Positions 35,205-42,908 of a stretch of DNA of 64,000 nt are shown piece by piece. The translations under genes were made by a program, and so were the position numbers. The notes under the pieces are model-generated. The model made no database searches and was not told where the DNA came from. It saw only the letters and a program-made list of their open reading frames with translations. How positions within the stretch are numbered: position 1 is the stretch's first letter; each line of letters opens with the position of its first letter. The stretch is from Faecalispora jeddahensis (GTDB lineage Bacteria; Bacillota; Clostridia; Oscillospirales; Acutalibacteraceae): assembly GCF_000577335.1 (NCBI RefSeq), contig NZ_CBYL010000012.1, positions 1 through 64,000 on the forward strand, read 5' to 3'.

Positions 35205-36080
35205 ATGGAAGAAACACAGAAGATCGAACAAAGTATTCTCAAAAAGTATAAAAAAGAAATCTGGAACCGCATGATCGGTGGAATCAAGGATTATCAGCTG
35301 ATTTTGCCGGGCGATCGGATCGCCGTGTGTATTTCCGGCGGCAAGGACTCCATGCTTCTGGCCAAGTGTCTACAAATGCTGCAGCGCCATACGGAAATTC
35401 CCTTTGAACTGGAATTTTTGTCGATGGACCCCGGCTATAATGAATATAACCGGCAGCTGATCGCTCAAAATGCCGAGAAGCTGGGGATCCCCCTGACGAT
35501 ATTTTCCTCGCGTATTTTCGAGATCGTCAGCCATTCCGGCGGGAATCCCTGCTATTTGTGTGCCAGAATGCGGCGCGGCCATCTGTATGCCAAAGCGAAA
35601 GAGCTTGGCTGCAACAAAATTGCGCTGGCGCATCATTTTGACGACGTCATCGAAACCACAATGATGAGCATGCTTTACGGCGCGGAAATCCGCACCATGA
35701 TGCCAAAGCTCCCCAGCACCAACTTTCCCGGCATGGAAATCATCCGCCCGCTGTATCTGGTGCGTGAGCGCGATGTGCTGGCCTGGAAGCGCTACAACTC
35801 ACTCGAATTCGTGCGCTGCGGGTGTCCTTTGTCTGAAAACGCTCCCGTCTGCACAGAAAAAGAAAACAACGGCTCAAAGCGCGCGATGGTAAAAGAGCTG
35901 ATCGCCCGCCTGCGCAAGGACAACCCCCAGGTAGACATCAATATTTTCCGCAGCATGCACAACGTAAACCTCGATACCGTTCTCGGCTACCGCCAGGGCG
36001 GTCAAATTCATAGCTTTCTGGATCATTACGGCCAATCGGCCGGCGACATATCAATCGAAGATGACACAGCGCAAGAATAG
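35205..36080 (+). CDS. TtcA-family tRNA thiolation-type PP-loop protein
   Basis: 291 residues. PP-loop ATPase motif SGGKDSMLLAKC (about residue 45), PCYLCARMRRG with the paired cysteines, ALAHHFDDVIETTMMSMLYG, and RCGCPLSENAPVC further cysteines, the layout of the TtcA/TilS-like family that thiolates tRNA with a 4Fe-4S cluster. In E. coli TtcA makes 2-thiocytidine-32; the clostridial substrate may differ. Two small genes follow on the same strand. Confidence 0.85.
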   Translation: MEETQKIEQSILKKYKKEIWNRMIGGIKDYQLILPGDRIAVCISGGKDSMLLAKCLQMLQRHTEIPFELEFLSMDPGYNEYNRQLIAQNAEKLGIPLTIFSSRIFEIVSHSGGNPCYLCARMRRGHLYAKAKELGCNKIALAHHFDDVIETTMMSMLYGAEIRTMMPKLPSTNFPGMEIIRPLYLVRERDVLAWKRYNSLEFVRCGCPLSENAPVCTEKENNGSKRAMVKELIARLRKDNPQVDINIFRSMHNVNLDTVLGYRQGGQIHSFLDHYGQSAGDISIEDDTAQE

Positions 36081-36117
36081 AGAAAACTGCTGATCATTTT
36101 AAGAAAGAAGGATTTTT

Positions 36118-36453
36118 TTGAAATACATAAAATATTATGTCCTGCAATTGATCATGATTGCTACCCTGCTGGTGTTCGCTTTCGCTTTCGCTGAGTTTGC
36201 CATGGGCCGCGATACCTCTGTGGGGATGATTTCCCTGTATATTGCGCTGTCTGTCTTTTATTTGTTCTCTTATCTTTTCTTGAAGCATAAAATGCGCCAG
36301 GGTGGGAAAAGTGCCGAAGACATTTTTCACCTGCTGCAAACTGAAGAAATTTATAATATGCTGCATATCTTTAACGAGAAGGTCGGGGTCGCGTTCACCA
36401 TTATTATGGCTCTTGGCAGTGTTGTGGTGTATTTTTTAAAGCATCCTGTTTGA
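36118..36453 (+). CDS. Small three-helix membrane protein, unknown function
   Basis: 111 residues with three predicted membrane helices (about 5-27, 36-53, 88-107). A TTG start with GAAGGA six bases upstream is used. No family recognised. It lies 37 bases after the TtcA-like gene and 60 before the next, so it may be co-transcribed. Confidence 0.65.
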   Translation: MKYIKYYVLQLIMIATLLVFAFAFAEFAMGRDTSVGMISLYIALSVFYLFSYLFLKHKMRQGGKSAEDIFHLLQTEEIYNMLHIFNEKVGVAFTIIMALGSVVVYFLKHPV

Positions 36454-36513
36454 TTCGGCTAAAATTCCTTCTCCAGTCGTTGTTTCATATCGTATTGCAG
36501 GAGGGCTTTATTG

Positions 36514-37068
36514 ATGAAAAAGCGTTATGTGATCGGTATCGCAGCTTTCTGTATATGCCTCTCCCTTTTCCTTGCAGGCTCTCATTTTATTTCCTGGGGC
36601 GTAATGAAAAGCAATCTGGAATCGGATGCCCGAAAATCGCAAAATATTGACGCCAGCTGGAAAGCAGTCTCCGCTACTTCAGATAAATTTTCTGCGGTTC
36701 TCTTTTATGACGAATCTCAGAGCCAAGGCAGCTATGCCCTATATGAAACGCACAATAGTCGATCTGTTGGCTATTTTTTTCGGGATGGAGGCAGCCTTGC
36801 AGATACAGATATAATAGAAGGGATACAGGGCTTTAGCTACGGAAAGGGCTTTGCCGTGTTGTCTATCAATCAAGTGAACGCTGTAAAGGTTGAAAGGGTA
36901 TTTGAAAAGAGAACTCTCCCGACAGAAATCCATGAGGTAGAACCCGGCAAACCCTTTGCGGTCGTATTCTCATCCAATGAGAATGCAGATAATGGAACGG
37001 TTACTGTGTATGACGCGGAAGGACACAGTATTCCGTTTGATTCCTTCGTTGTCATAGAATGCTACTGA
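36514..37068 (+). CDS. Secreted or membrane-anchored protein, unknown function
   Basis: 184 residues with a basic start and a hydrophobic helix (about 5-26) that serves as signal or anchor, followed by a soluble beta-rich domain with no motif I recognise. GGAGG precedes the ATG by nine bases. A perfect terminator lies just after the stop, so this ends the TtcA unit. Confidence 0.65.
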   Translation: MKKRYVIGIAAFCICLSLFLAGSHFISWGVMKSNLESDARKSQNIDASWKAVSATSDKFSAVLFYDESQSQGSYALYETHNSRSVGYFFRDGGSLADTDIIEGIQGFSYGKGFAVLSINQVNAVKVERVFEKRTLPTEIHEVEPGKPFAVVFSSNENADNGTVTVYDAEGHSIPFDSFVVIECY

Positions 37069-37082
37069 CTGCACACTGTCAA

Positions 37083-37115
37083 GGATGATACAGCTATGCT
37101 GTATCATCCTTTTTT
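37083..37115 (+). terminator. Intrinsic terminator
   Basis: 12-bp perfect stem GGATGATACAGC with TAT loop and six T. Confidence 0.92.
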
Positions 37116-37218
37116 GTCCATTTGTCGATCTATACATATATGTTATAAAAGTCATAGTGGACATTCACAGATTTCTGCGTTATACTAACGACAAACACAA
37201 GCAAAAGGAGTGACCGAT

Positions 37219-37785
37219 ATGGGAACCATTCCCACCCTGGAGCAGGCGCAGGCTCTGCTGGAAGAGTATAATCAGGACGAATTTCATCTTCGCCACGCGA
37301 AAATTGTATCCGGCGTGATGGGCTATTTTGCGCAGGAATACGACCCGGAAAACGTGGATTTCTGGAAAGTGGTAGGCCTGCTTCACGATTTGGACTTTGA
37401 ACAATACCCGGAGCAGCACTGTGTTAAATGTCAGGAGATCATGCGCGAGCGCGGGCTGGATGAACGGCTGATCCGCGCGGTGGCCAGCCATGGGCACCTG
37501 ATCCGTGTGGATATTCCCCCGGAGCACATCATGGAGAAGATTCTGTATGCAACAGATGAGCTCACCGGTCTGATCGGCGCGGTGGCGATTATGCGGCCAT
37601 CCAAAAGTGTTTCTGATCTGGAGTTGAAATCGGTCAAGAAGAAATTCAAATCCACCGGCTTTGCGGCAGGATGCTCCCGCGAGGTTATCTCAAGGGGCGC
37701 TGAAATGCTCGGCTGGTCTTTGGACGAGCTGATTGAACGCACGATCCTCGCAATGCGCAGCCTGATGGATACGCTGGATGTTTAA
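37219..37785 (+). CDS. HD-domain phosphohydrolase
   Basis: 188 residues. HD motif: His in FHLRHAKIVSGVM and the HD pair in VVGLLHDLDFEQYPEQH, with a later histidine in VASHGHLI. Such single-domain HD proteins hydrolyse nucleotides or phosphate monoesters; the 'HDIG-like' clostridial members are uncharacterised. AAAAGGAG lies eight bases before the ATG. A promoter (TGGACA-17-TATACT) is visible just upstream. Confidence 0.82.
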   Translation: MGTIPTLEQAQALLEEYNQDEFHLRHAKIVSGVMGYFAQEYDPENVDFWKVVGLLHDLDFEQYPEQHCVKCQEIMRERGLDERLIRAVASHGHLIRVDIPPEHIMEKILYATDELTGLIGAVAIMRPSKSVSDLELKSVKKKFKSTGFAAGCSREVISRGAEMLGWSLDELIERTILAMRSLMDTLDV

Positions 37786-37892
37786 GTCACTTTCGATAGC
37801 CGCCCGGAATTCCGCCTTAATCTGCGGCGAAAGGTTATCATAAATTTACAGAATCAATAAAGCCCTGCCGATTGTTTCAAACAGCCTGTCCA

Positions 37893-37921
37893 TTGAATAA
37901 TTTCTTCAATAATCGTATAAT
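37893..37921 (+). promoter_or_regulatory. Promoter of the hydrogenase-like gene
   Basis: TTGAAT, 17 bases, TATAAT. Confidence 0.65.
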
Positions 37922-38002
37922 AGTTCCAGGAATCCCCAAAATAACATGGAAACGGGCGTTTCTCTTGCACAGATCATGCGCCCCGGCAAAAGGAGCATTA
38001 TC

Positions 38003-39253
38003 ATGACAACATTTGAAGAACTTTACAACAGACTGGTCAAGGCTTCCGTACAGAATCATCTGGATGAGGAGTTGGAACAAGCCACGCAGGACGGATTTGA
38101 CCCCCATCATTTGGATTGCCTGCTCAACCCGTCAAAATACGCGCCGGTGATCCGGATCGGCGACTGCGACTGCACTGATAAATCAAATACATCCTGCGCT
38201 GGAAAGTGCCTGTTTGATGCACTGTACCGCGATGAAAACGGAAATATCTCGATTAATAAGGATTTGTGCGTTGGCTGTTCCGAGTGCGTCAACAACTGTC
38301 ATGCCAAAAAGCTGACGGAAAGCCGCGATATTCTTCCCGCACTGGCCGCCATTCAGCATGCGCAAACCCCTGTTTACGCAATGGTAGCACCGGCTTTTAT
38401 CAACCAGTTCAGCAGCGATGTCACCCCCGGCAAGCTGCGCAGCGCCTTTAAGAAAATCGGATTCGACGGCATGGTTGAGGTGGCGCTGTTTGCGGACATC
38501 CTCACGCTGAAGGAAGCTTTGGAATTTGATAAAAACATTCAAAAAGAAGAGGATTATCAGCTGACCAGCTGCTGCTGTCCCATGTGGATTTCGATGATCC
38601 GCAAGGTGTACAAGCAATTGATCCCTCACGTGCCGGGTGCTGTTTCGCCCATGGTAGCCTGCGGACGTTCCATTAAAACCATGTACCCGGGCGCAATTAC
38701 CATTTTTATTGGGCCATGCCTGGCCAAAAAAGCGGAGGCAAGGGAGCCTGATGTTTCGGATTCCACCGATTTTGTCCTGACGTTCCAGGAAATCAAAGAC
38801 GTTTTCGACTTTGCCGGAATCGATTTGGCCTCTATGCCCGAAGATGAACGCGACCACTCTTCCCGCGCCGGCCGTATCTATGCCGGTACCGGCGGCGTCA
38901 GCGAGGCGGTACAGAGCACGGTAGCACGCCTGAACCCAGACCGTAAGATTTCCGTTCGTGCAGCGCATGCAGACGGCGTGCGTGCCTGCAAAGAGATGCT
39001 CAGCAGCGCTCTGGAGGGCAAGCTGACTGCTAACTTTATTGAAGGCATGGGTTGTGTCGGCGGCTGTGTTGGCGGGCCGAAGGCTCTGATTCCGAAAGAG
39101 GAAGGCCGAAAGAACGTATTTGAATACGGCAATACCGCTACCTACCCCACCCCCATCGATAATCCCTACGTTATAGAGCTTTTGCATCGCCTGGGATTCG
39201 ATACCGTTGAGGATCTGCTCGAGAAGAGCGATATTTTTACCCGCCAATTCTAA
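38003..39253 (+). CDS. [FeFe]-hydrogenase-like protein, group B type
   Basis: 416 residues. A ferredoxin-like region (CVGCSECVNNC near 93-103, preceded by unusual CDC...CAGKC) leads to the H-cluster domain with all three signatures: L1 TSCCCPMW (one extra Cys compared with TSCCP), L2 IGPCLAKKAE, and L3 EGMGCVGGCVGGP. The TSCCCP form matches group B hydrogenases from memory. It would make or oxidise H2 with ferredoxin. It stands alone: no maturases (HydEFG) or partner subunits here. ATG at 38003 follows AAAGGAG. Confidence 0.85.
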   Translation: MTTFEELYNRLVKASVQNHLDEELEQATQDGFDPHHLDCLLNPSKYAPVIRIGDCDCTDKSNTSCAGKCLFDALYRDENGNISINKDLCVGCSECVNNCHAKKLTESRDILPALAAIQHAQTPVYAMVAPAFINQFSSDVTPGKLRSAFKKIGFDGMVEVALFADILTLKEALEFDKNIQKEEDYQLTSCCCPMWISMIRKVYKQLIPHVPGAVSPMVACGRSIKTMYPGAITIFIGPCLAKKAEAREPDVSDSTDFVLTFQEIKDVFDFAGIDLASMPEDERDHSSRAGRIYAGTGGVSEAVQSTVARLNPDRKISVRAAHADGVRACKEMLSSALEGKLTANFIEGMGCVGGCVGGPKALIPKEEGRKNVFEYGNTATYPTPIDNPYVIELLHRLGFDTVEDLLEKSDIFTRQF

Positions 39254-39260
39254 CCACAAT

Positions 39261-39304
39261 AAAAACCTCCACAAATCCGGAGCCGGAAATGTGGAGGTTT
39301 TTTT
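39261..39304 (+). terminator. Terminator of the hydrogenase gene
   Basis: Stem AAAACCTCCACA/TGTGGAGGTTTT with T-run. Confidence 0.9.
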
Positions 39305-39549
39305 CCGCCATCCGGCGGAATCGTTAGCATGTTTCAAAAGGAAAATTCATTCTATGATAAGCCTTACAGAAAGGCACTTATAATTTGTCTGCCAGCCTGC
39401 GGCCCGGTATTCCGGCCAACCGCAGGCAGCGAATGCAGTGTTTTCTTTACTGTTTTCAGTATAGTGGTAAGTTGTGTGAAAATTATGAACCGAATCGAAA
39501 CAAATCAAAAACAAAGCTGCTTAAAATGAAGCTATATAGCTTGAAAAAC

Positions 39550-39585
39550 AGCGAAGCCCATCGAACGGTGTCGATGGGCTTCGCT
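39550..39585 (-). terminator. Terminator of the MFS gene
   Basis: 15-bp perfect stem AGCGAAGCCCATCGA with 6-base loop; GTTTTT follows on the minus strand. Between the two terminators, 39393-39428 forms another GC-rich hairpin without T-run; 39305-39655 has no gene. Confidence 0.85.
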
Positions 39586-39655
39586 ATATGGAGAAATTGC
39601 GTAGAGTCACCAGCAGCTCTCAAGCCAGAGGCAAAGTGAAAATGAAGTCCCCTAT

Positions 39656-41065
39656 CTATGATTTCTTTTCCATGTGGAAGGCGCAGAGGAAGCCGACCGC
39701 GCCGAAAAATGCTCCAATCCACATAATGACGGAAAAGGAAGCTAAAAAGGTTTCCTGTACGGTAAAGCCTCCCCTTGAAAGCCTGGATTGGATATAGCCA
39801 AAAAGTGAGCCGCCGATGGTTGTGCCAAGAATCATACCGATATTCCGAAAGGTGGCAACCACTCCGGATGCAACGCCCTGATCTTTTTTCGGCGCAGCGC
39901 CCATAATGGCGGAATTGTTGGGTGCAGCGAAAACACCTGTGCCGAATCCGATGCAGACAAGTCCGAGAATCAGAAGCGCAAATGCCGCGGCAGAAGAAGT
40001 CTTCGCCATCATTCCAAACAGGATCAAACTGAACACGCAAAATCCCATCCCCGTCATGGAAAATACTCTGGAACCAAAACGGTCGGACATTGCTCCCACA
40101 ATTGGGGAGCAGATCGTCATAATCACGGGGGTGATACTGAAAATGAATCCGGTGCGCATTGCGGAGCTATGCAGAACCACATCAAAGTAATACGGAATGA
40201 GGAACAGTACCAAATAGAAACAAAGGTAATTGAAAACCGCCCCCGCCGCACCGAAACCAAAATTGCGAATCCGGAACAGCCGAAGAGGAATCATCGGGAA
40301 GGGCGCCTCTCGCTCAACATGGAAAAAAAGCGCAAAAGCAGCGATCATCACGGCAAACAGAAGCGGCCGCATCAGATGGGAACGCGATATGGAGGAAGCG
40401 TTCATCAGCAGAGTCATCGCAATCATGGCAACCGCAAAGCAGGCCATGCCGCGAACATCGACCGCTCGGGCATTGACGTCTTTCCCGTCTTTGATCACAA
40501 GCAGGGTCAGAATCAGACCGGCAGCGCCAAACGGAACAGAAATAAAGAAAGTGAACTGCCAGCCGAACAGGCTTGCGATACTCCCGCCAATCAAAGGCCC
40601 GAGTGAAAGCCCAATGTAAGTCATCAATGCCTGAAACCCCAGTGCTTTTCCTCTCTCTTCAGAAGAAAACGTGGTGGTAATAATTGCGGGCCCGACAGAC
40701 AGAAGAATAGACCCACCCAGAGCCAGCAAAGCTCTGCCCAAAAGCAGTGAGAAAAACGTGTCGGAGAAGCCGCATAAAATCGCCGCGCCGGTAAAAATCA
40801 CAAATCCGAGCAAAAACAATTTCCGGCGCCCCATATGATCCGAAAGACGTCCGATGGGAATAAGCGCTACGGTCATGATCAGCAGGTAAATTAAAACAAG
40901 CCATTCCGACTGATTTGTCGTTGTGTTCAGTGAGCGCTCGATTGTCGGCAAAATCGTGCTGGTCAGGCTGGAGTTTAACGATGACAGAAATGTTGCAATA
41001 CCGACGCAGACCAAAACAATCCATTTGCTTCTTTTCGCCTGCACAGGCTCCACTATAGCATCCAT
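39656..41065 (-). CDS. MFS drug exporter, DHA2 (14-helix) family
   Basis: 469 residues with 13-14 membrane helices. LSSLNSSLTSTILPTIERSL, the 'R.GRrkl' loop (RLSDHMGRRKLFLLG) and GPLIGGSIAS (motif C-like, antiporter) are typical of EmrB/QacA proteins. A proton-driven exporter of small toxic compounds or metabolites is likely. GAGAGG precedes the ATG. Divergent from the broken LysR gene, which was probably its regulator. Confidence 0.9.
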   Translation of the reverse strand: MDAIVEPVQAKRSKWIVLVCVGIATFLSSLNSSLTSTILPTIERSLNTTTNQSEWLVLIYLLIMTVALIPIGRLSDHMGRRKLFLLGFVIFTGAAILCGFSDTFFSLLLGRALLALGGSILLSVGPAIITTTFSSEERGKALGFQALMTYIGLSLGPLIGGSIASLFGWQFTFFISVPFGAAGLILTLLVIKDGKDVNARAVDVRGMACFAVAMIAMTLLMNASSISRSHLMRPLLFAVMIAAFALFFHVEREAPFPMIPLRLFRIRNFGFGAAGAVFNYLCFYLVLFLIPYYFDVVLHSSAMRTGFIFSITPVIMTICSPIVGAMSDRFGSRVFSMTGMGFCVFSLILFGMMAKTSSAAAFALLILGLVCIGFGTGVFAAPNNSAIMGAAPKKDQGVASGVVATFRNIGMILGTTIGGSLFGYIQSRLSRGGFTVQETFLASFSVIMWIGAFFGAVGFLCAFHMEKKS

Positions 41066-41100
41066 AAGGGCAAGCCTCTCTTATTTCAATCTTTTTCTTC

Positions 41101-41149
41101 ATTATACCCATCTTTTATTTATATGTTAAATACGTAAGCGTGATATAAT
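41101..41149. promoter_or_regulatory. Divergent promoters between MFS exporter and LysR gene
   Basis: Minus strand TATAAT at 41101-41106 with weak TTTAAC 18 bases upstream for the exporter; plus strand extended -10 TGATATAAT at 41141-41149 for the LysR gene. Confidence 0.5.
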
Positions 41150-41185
41150 ATATATTAATTTACATATTAATGGAGGCTGCAGTCA

Positions 41186-42045
41186 TTGAACCAAATACAG
41201 CTTATTTATTTTAAAGCTATAGCGGAGGAAGGCGGCATCTCGAAAGCTGCGGAGCGAGTGCATGTCCCCCAACCCTATTTAAGCAGCCAGCTAAAGAACA
41301 TAGAACATGAACTGGGCGTAACTCTCGCTATTCGCAATACCCGCAATTTTCAGCTTACGGATGCAGGAAAACGCTTTTATGATCGGGCGATTCAGATTCT
41401 TGAGCTGATGGACACAACGAAGAATGAATTGGAAACGTTTGAAACCGGATTGCAGGGCACATTGAAAATCGGAACGCTCGCAACCTCCGCTGCCGCCGTA
41501 TTGTCTGAATCCGTGCGTAGGTTCCACGAGAAATACCCGCATGTGCGTTTTGAAATTCGGAATATGTCTACACAAAGCATTCAGGAATCCTTGAAAATCG
41601 GGCTGATTGAACTTGGATTTGTCAGAACACCGTTCAATACAAGCAACTTTGATTCATTCATCATGCCGGAACAGCCAATGGTCGCAGTACAAAGCATGGA
41701 GTTCCAAAGCAAGTGGGACATTGCAGACTTAAACGAGCTGTCTCAAAAGCCGCTGCTGGTGAATGTCAGATTGAAACAATCATCACGGAAGCGTTCCAGG
41801 CGGCAGGCTTTGAACCTAATATTTCGTGTCAAGCGGATGATACCCGTCTGCTTTTACTTTGGGCAAACGCCGGAATGGGAACTGCCATTATCCCCATGGA
41901 CTGGATTGACATTGTTCCGAATCTTCACTTGCATCACCTTGTACTGAGTGCGGAAATTTTAAGAACCGCACCGGCGGCTATTTGGCTGAAACACCATACC
42001 TTATCTGCCGCCGCTCAGAATTTTTTAAAAATTTTCGAATCCTAA
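41186..42045 (+). pseudogene. LysR-family regulator with a frameshift
   Basis: The first frame (TTG at 41186 with TGGAGG nine bases upstream) encodes the helix-turn-helix (GGISKAAERVHVPQPYLSSQLKNIEHELGVTLA) and most of the effector domain up to KPLLVNV at about 41770. From there the family-like sequence continues in another frame: QIETIITEAFQAAGFEPNISC to LSAAAQNFLKIFES, ending at 42045. The two parts together give a normal LysR length of about 285 residues. A small indel at about 41755-41775 explains this. Either the gene is inactivated or the base call is wrong. Confidence 0.8.
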
Positions 42046-42104
42046 TGCTGTCTTTTCAATTCGATCCGAATTTTTTTGAAAAAACCTCTTCTTGGGAACA
42101 AGAA

Positions 42105-42135
42105 AAGGGGGCGGACAGCTTCTGCTGTCCACCCC
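42105..42135 (-). terminator. Terminator of the peptide array
   Basis: Minus strand GGGGTGGACAGC-AGAA-GCTGTCCGCCCC followed by CTTTTCTTG; it lies 20 bases after the last peptide stop. Confidence 0.85.
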
Positions 42136-42153
42136 TTATGCTATATTATCTAC

Positions 42154-42213
42154 TTATTTATTGCACTGGCCCATATACTGGAGCAGCAGCTCAAACAACT
42201 CTTTACAGTTCAT
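42154..42213 (-). CDS. Array peptide, copy 6 (promoter-distal)
   Basis: 19 codons and stop encoding MNCKELFELLLQYMGQCNK, with AAAGGAG eight bases before the ATG. Differs from copy 5 only by synonymous codons (Leu6 TTG, Tyr13 TAT, Gly15 GGC, Lys19 AAA). Last member before the terminator. Cys3 and Cys17 flank a leucine-rich, helix-prone core; net charge about zero. No family recognised. Confidence 0.8.
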   Translation of the reverse strand: MNCKELFELLLQYMGQCNK

Positions 42214-42266
42214 TTGTCATTCTCCTTTATATTCCGCCGTAGAATTTCATCTGACTTGTTCCGATC

Positions 42267-42326
42267 TTACTTATTGCACTGACCCATGTACTGGAGCAGC
42301 AGCTCAAATAACTCTTTACAGTTCAT
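42267..42326 (-). CDS. Array peptide, copy 5
   Basis: Same 19-residue product as copies 2-6, own AAAGGAG. Its distinguishing codons are Cys3 TGT, Tyr13 TAC and Gly15 GGT, all silent. Confidence 0.8.
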   Translation of the reverse strand: MNCKELFELLLQYMGQCNK

Positions 42327-42379
42327 TTGTCATTCTCCTTTATATTTCGTCGTAGAATTTCATCTGACTTGTTCCGATC

Positions 42380-42439
42380 TTACTTATTGCACTGGCCCAT
42401 GTACTGGAGCAGCAATTCAAATAACTCTTTGCAGTTCAT
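42380..42439 (-). CDS. Array peptide, copy 4
   Basis: Same product; silent differences Glu8 GAA and Leu9 TTG. Own ribosome site AAAGGAG. Confidence 0.8.
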   Translation of the reverse strand: MNCKELFELLLQYMGQCNK

Positions 42440-42492
42440 CTGTCATTCTCCTTTATATTCTGTCGTAGAATTTCATCTGACTTGTTTCGATC

Positions 42493-42552
42493 TTACTTAT
42501 TGCACTGGCCCATGTACTGGAGCAGCAGCTCAAATAACTCTTTGCAGTTCAT
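42493..42552 (-). CDS. Array peptide, copy 3
   Basis: Same product, with the majority codon at every variable position. Own ribosome site AAAGGAG eight bases upstream. Confidence 0.8.
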   Translation of the reverse strand: MNCKELFELLLQYMGQCNK

Positions 42553-42605
42553 CTGTCATTCTCCTTTATATTCCGTCGTAGAATTTCATCTGACTTGTTT
42601 CGATC

Positions 42606-42665
42606 TTACTTATTGCACTGGCCCATATACTGGAGCAGCAGCTCAAATAACTCTTTGCAATTCAT
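42606..42665 (-). CDS. Array peptide, copy 2
   Basis: Same product; silent differences Asn2 AAT and Tyr13 TAT. Its upstream spacer (42666-42718) is diverged from the other spacers, matching its position next to the diverged copy 1. Confidence 0.8.
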   Translation of the reverse strand: MNCKELFELLLQYMGQCNK

Positions 42666-42718
42666 AATACAATTCTCCTTTATTCCCCATTGTTAAAAAT
42701 GAATGATACACTTTTCCA

Positions 42719-42781
42719 TTACTTGCTGCACTTATTCATATACTGGAGCAGCAGCTGAATCAATTCCTGGCAGTTCATCAT
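42719..42781 (-). CDS. Array peptide, copy 1 (promoter-proximal, diverged)
   Basis: Encodes MNCQELIQLLLQYMNKCSK, with an optional extra Met at 42781 that is better spaced (six bases) from AAAAGGAGG. It keeps Cys3, Glu5, Leu6, the LLLQYM core, Cys17 and Lys19, but changes seven other positions, giving a more basic peptide. The ATG spacing to copy 2 is again 113 bases. Its divergence against five identical copies suggests a distinct partner role or an older member. Confidence 0.78.
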   Translation of the reverse strand: MMNCQELIQLLLQYMNKCSK

Positions 42782-42843
42782 CCACATCCTCCTTTTACCC
42801 GAGTTCATTCAAAGTTTTGAATCGGTTTTTTGAATGTGGCTAA

Positions 42844-42872
42844 AGTGTAACACTTCTGTAACCTCTTTTCAA
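42844..42872 (-). promoter_or_regulatory. Promoter of the peptide array
   Basis: Minus strand TTGAAA, 17 bases, TACACT preceded by TG (extended -10), about 60 bases before the first start codon and just past the end of the XpaC-like gene. Confidence 0.7.
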
Positions 42873-42908
42873 ATGCAATTTTTAACATGGAAAACAAGTA
42901 AAAATTTG

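Larger units (their letters stand above)
42154..42795 (-). repeat. Six-unit tandem repeat with a 113-bp period
   Basis: Start codons lie at 42778, 42665, 42552, 42439, 42326 and 42213, exactly 113 bases apart. Each unit has a ribosome site, a 60-base gene and a 53-base spacer. Spacers of units 2-6 differ from each other at only about five positions; coding parts differ at eight, all silent. The array has its own promoter and terminator. Confidence 0.95.

Noticed and set aside
39393-39428. Third terminator after the hydrogenase gene
   Set aside because: GC-rich stem but no T-run on either strand; kept only as a remark.
42092-42667. Several 60-90 codon open frames on the plus strand across the repeats
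   Set aside because: They are antisense to the peptide genes, start without ribosome sites, and their repetitive sequence is a by-product of the 113-bp repeats; the silent-only variation fits the minus strand.
42154-42795. CRISPR array
   Set aside because: The whole 113-bp unit repeats, including the part between genes; there are no unique spacers, repeat length is wrong, and no cas genes are nearby.
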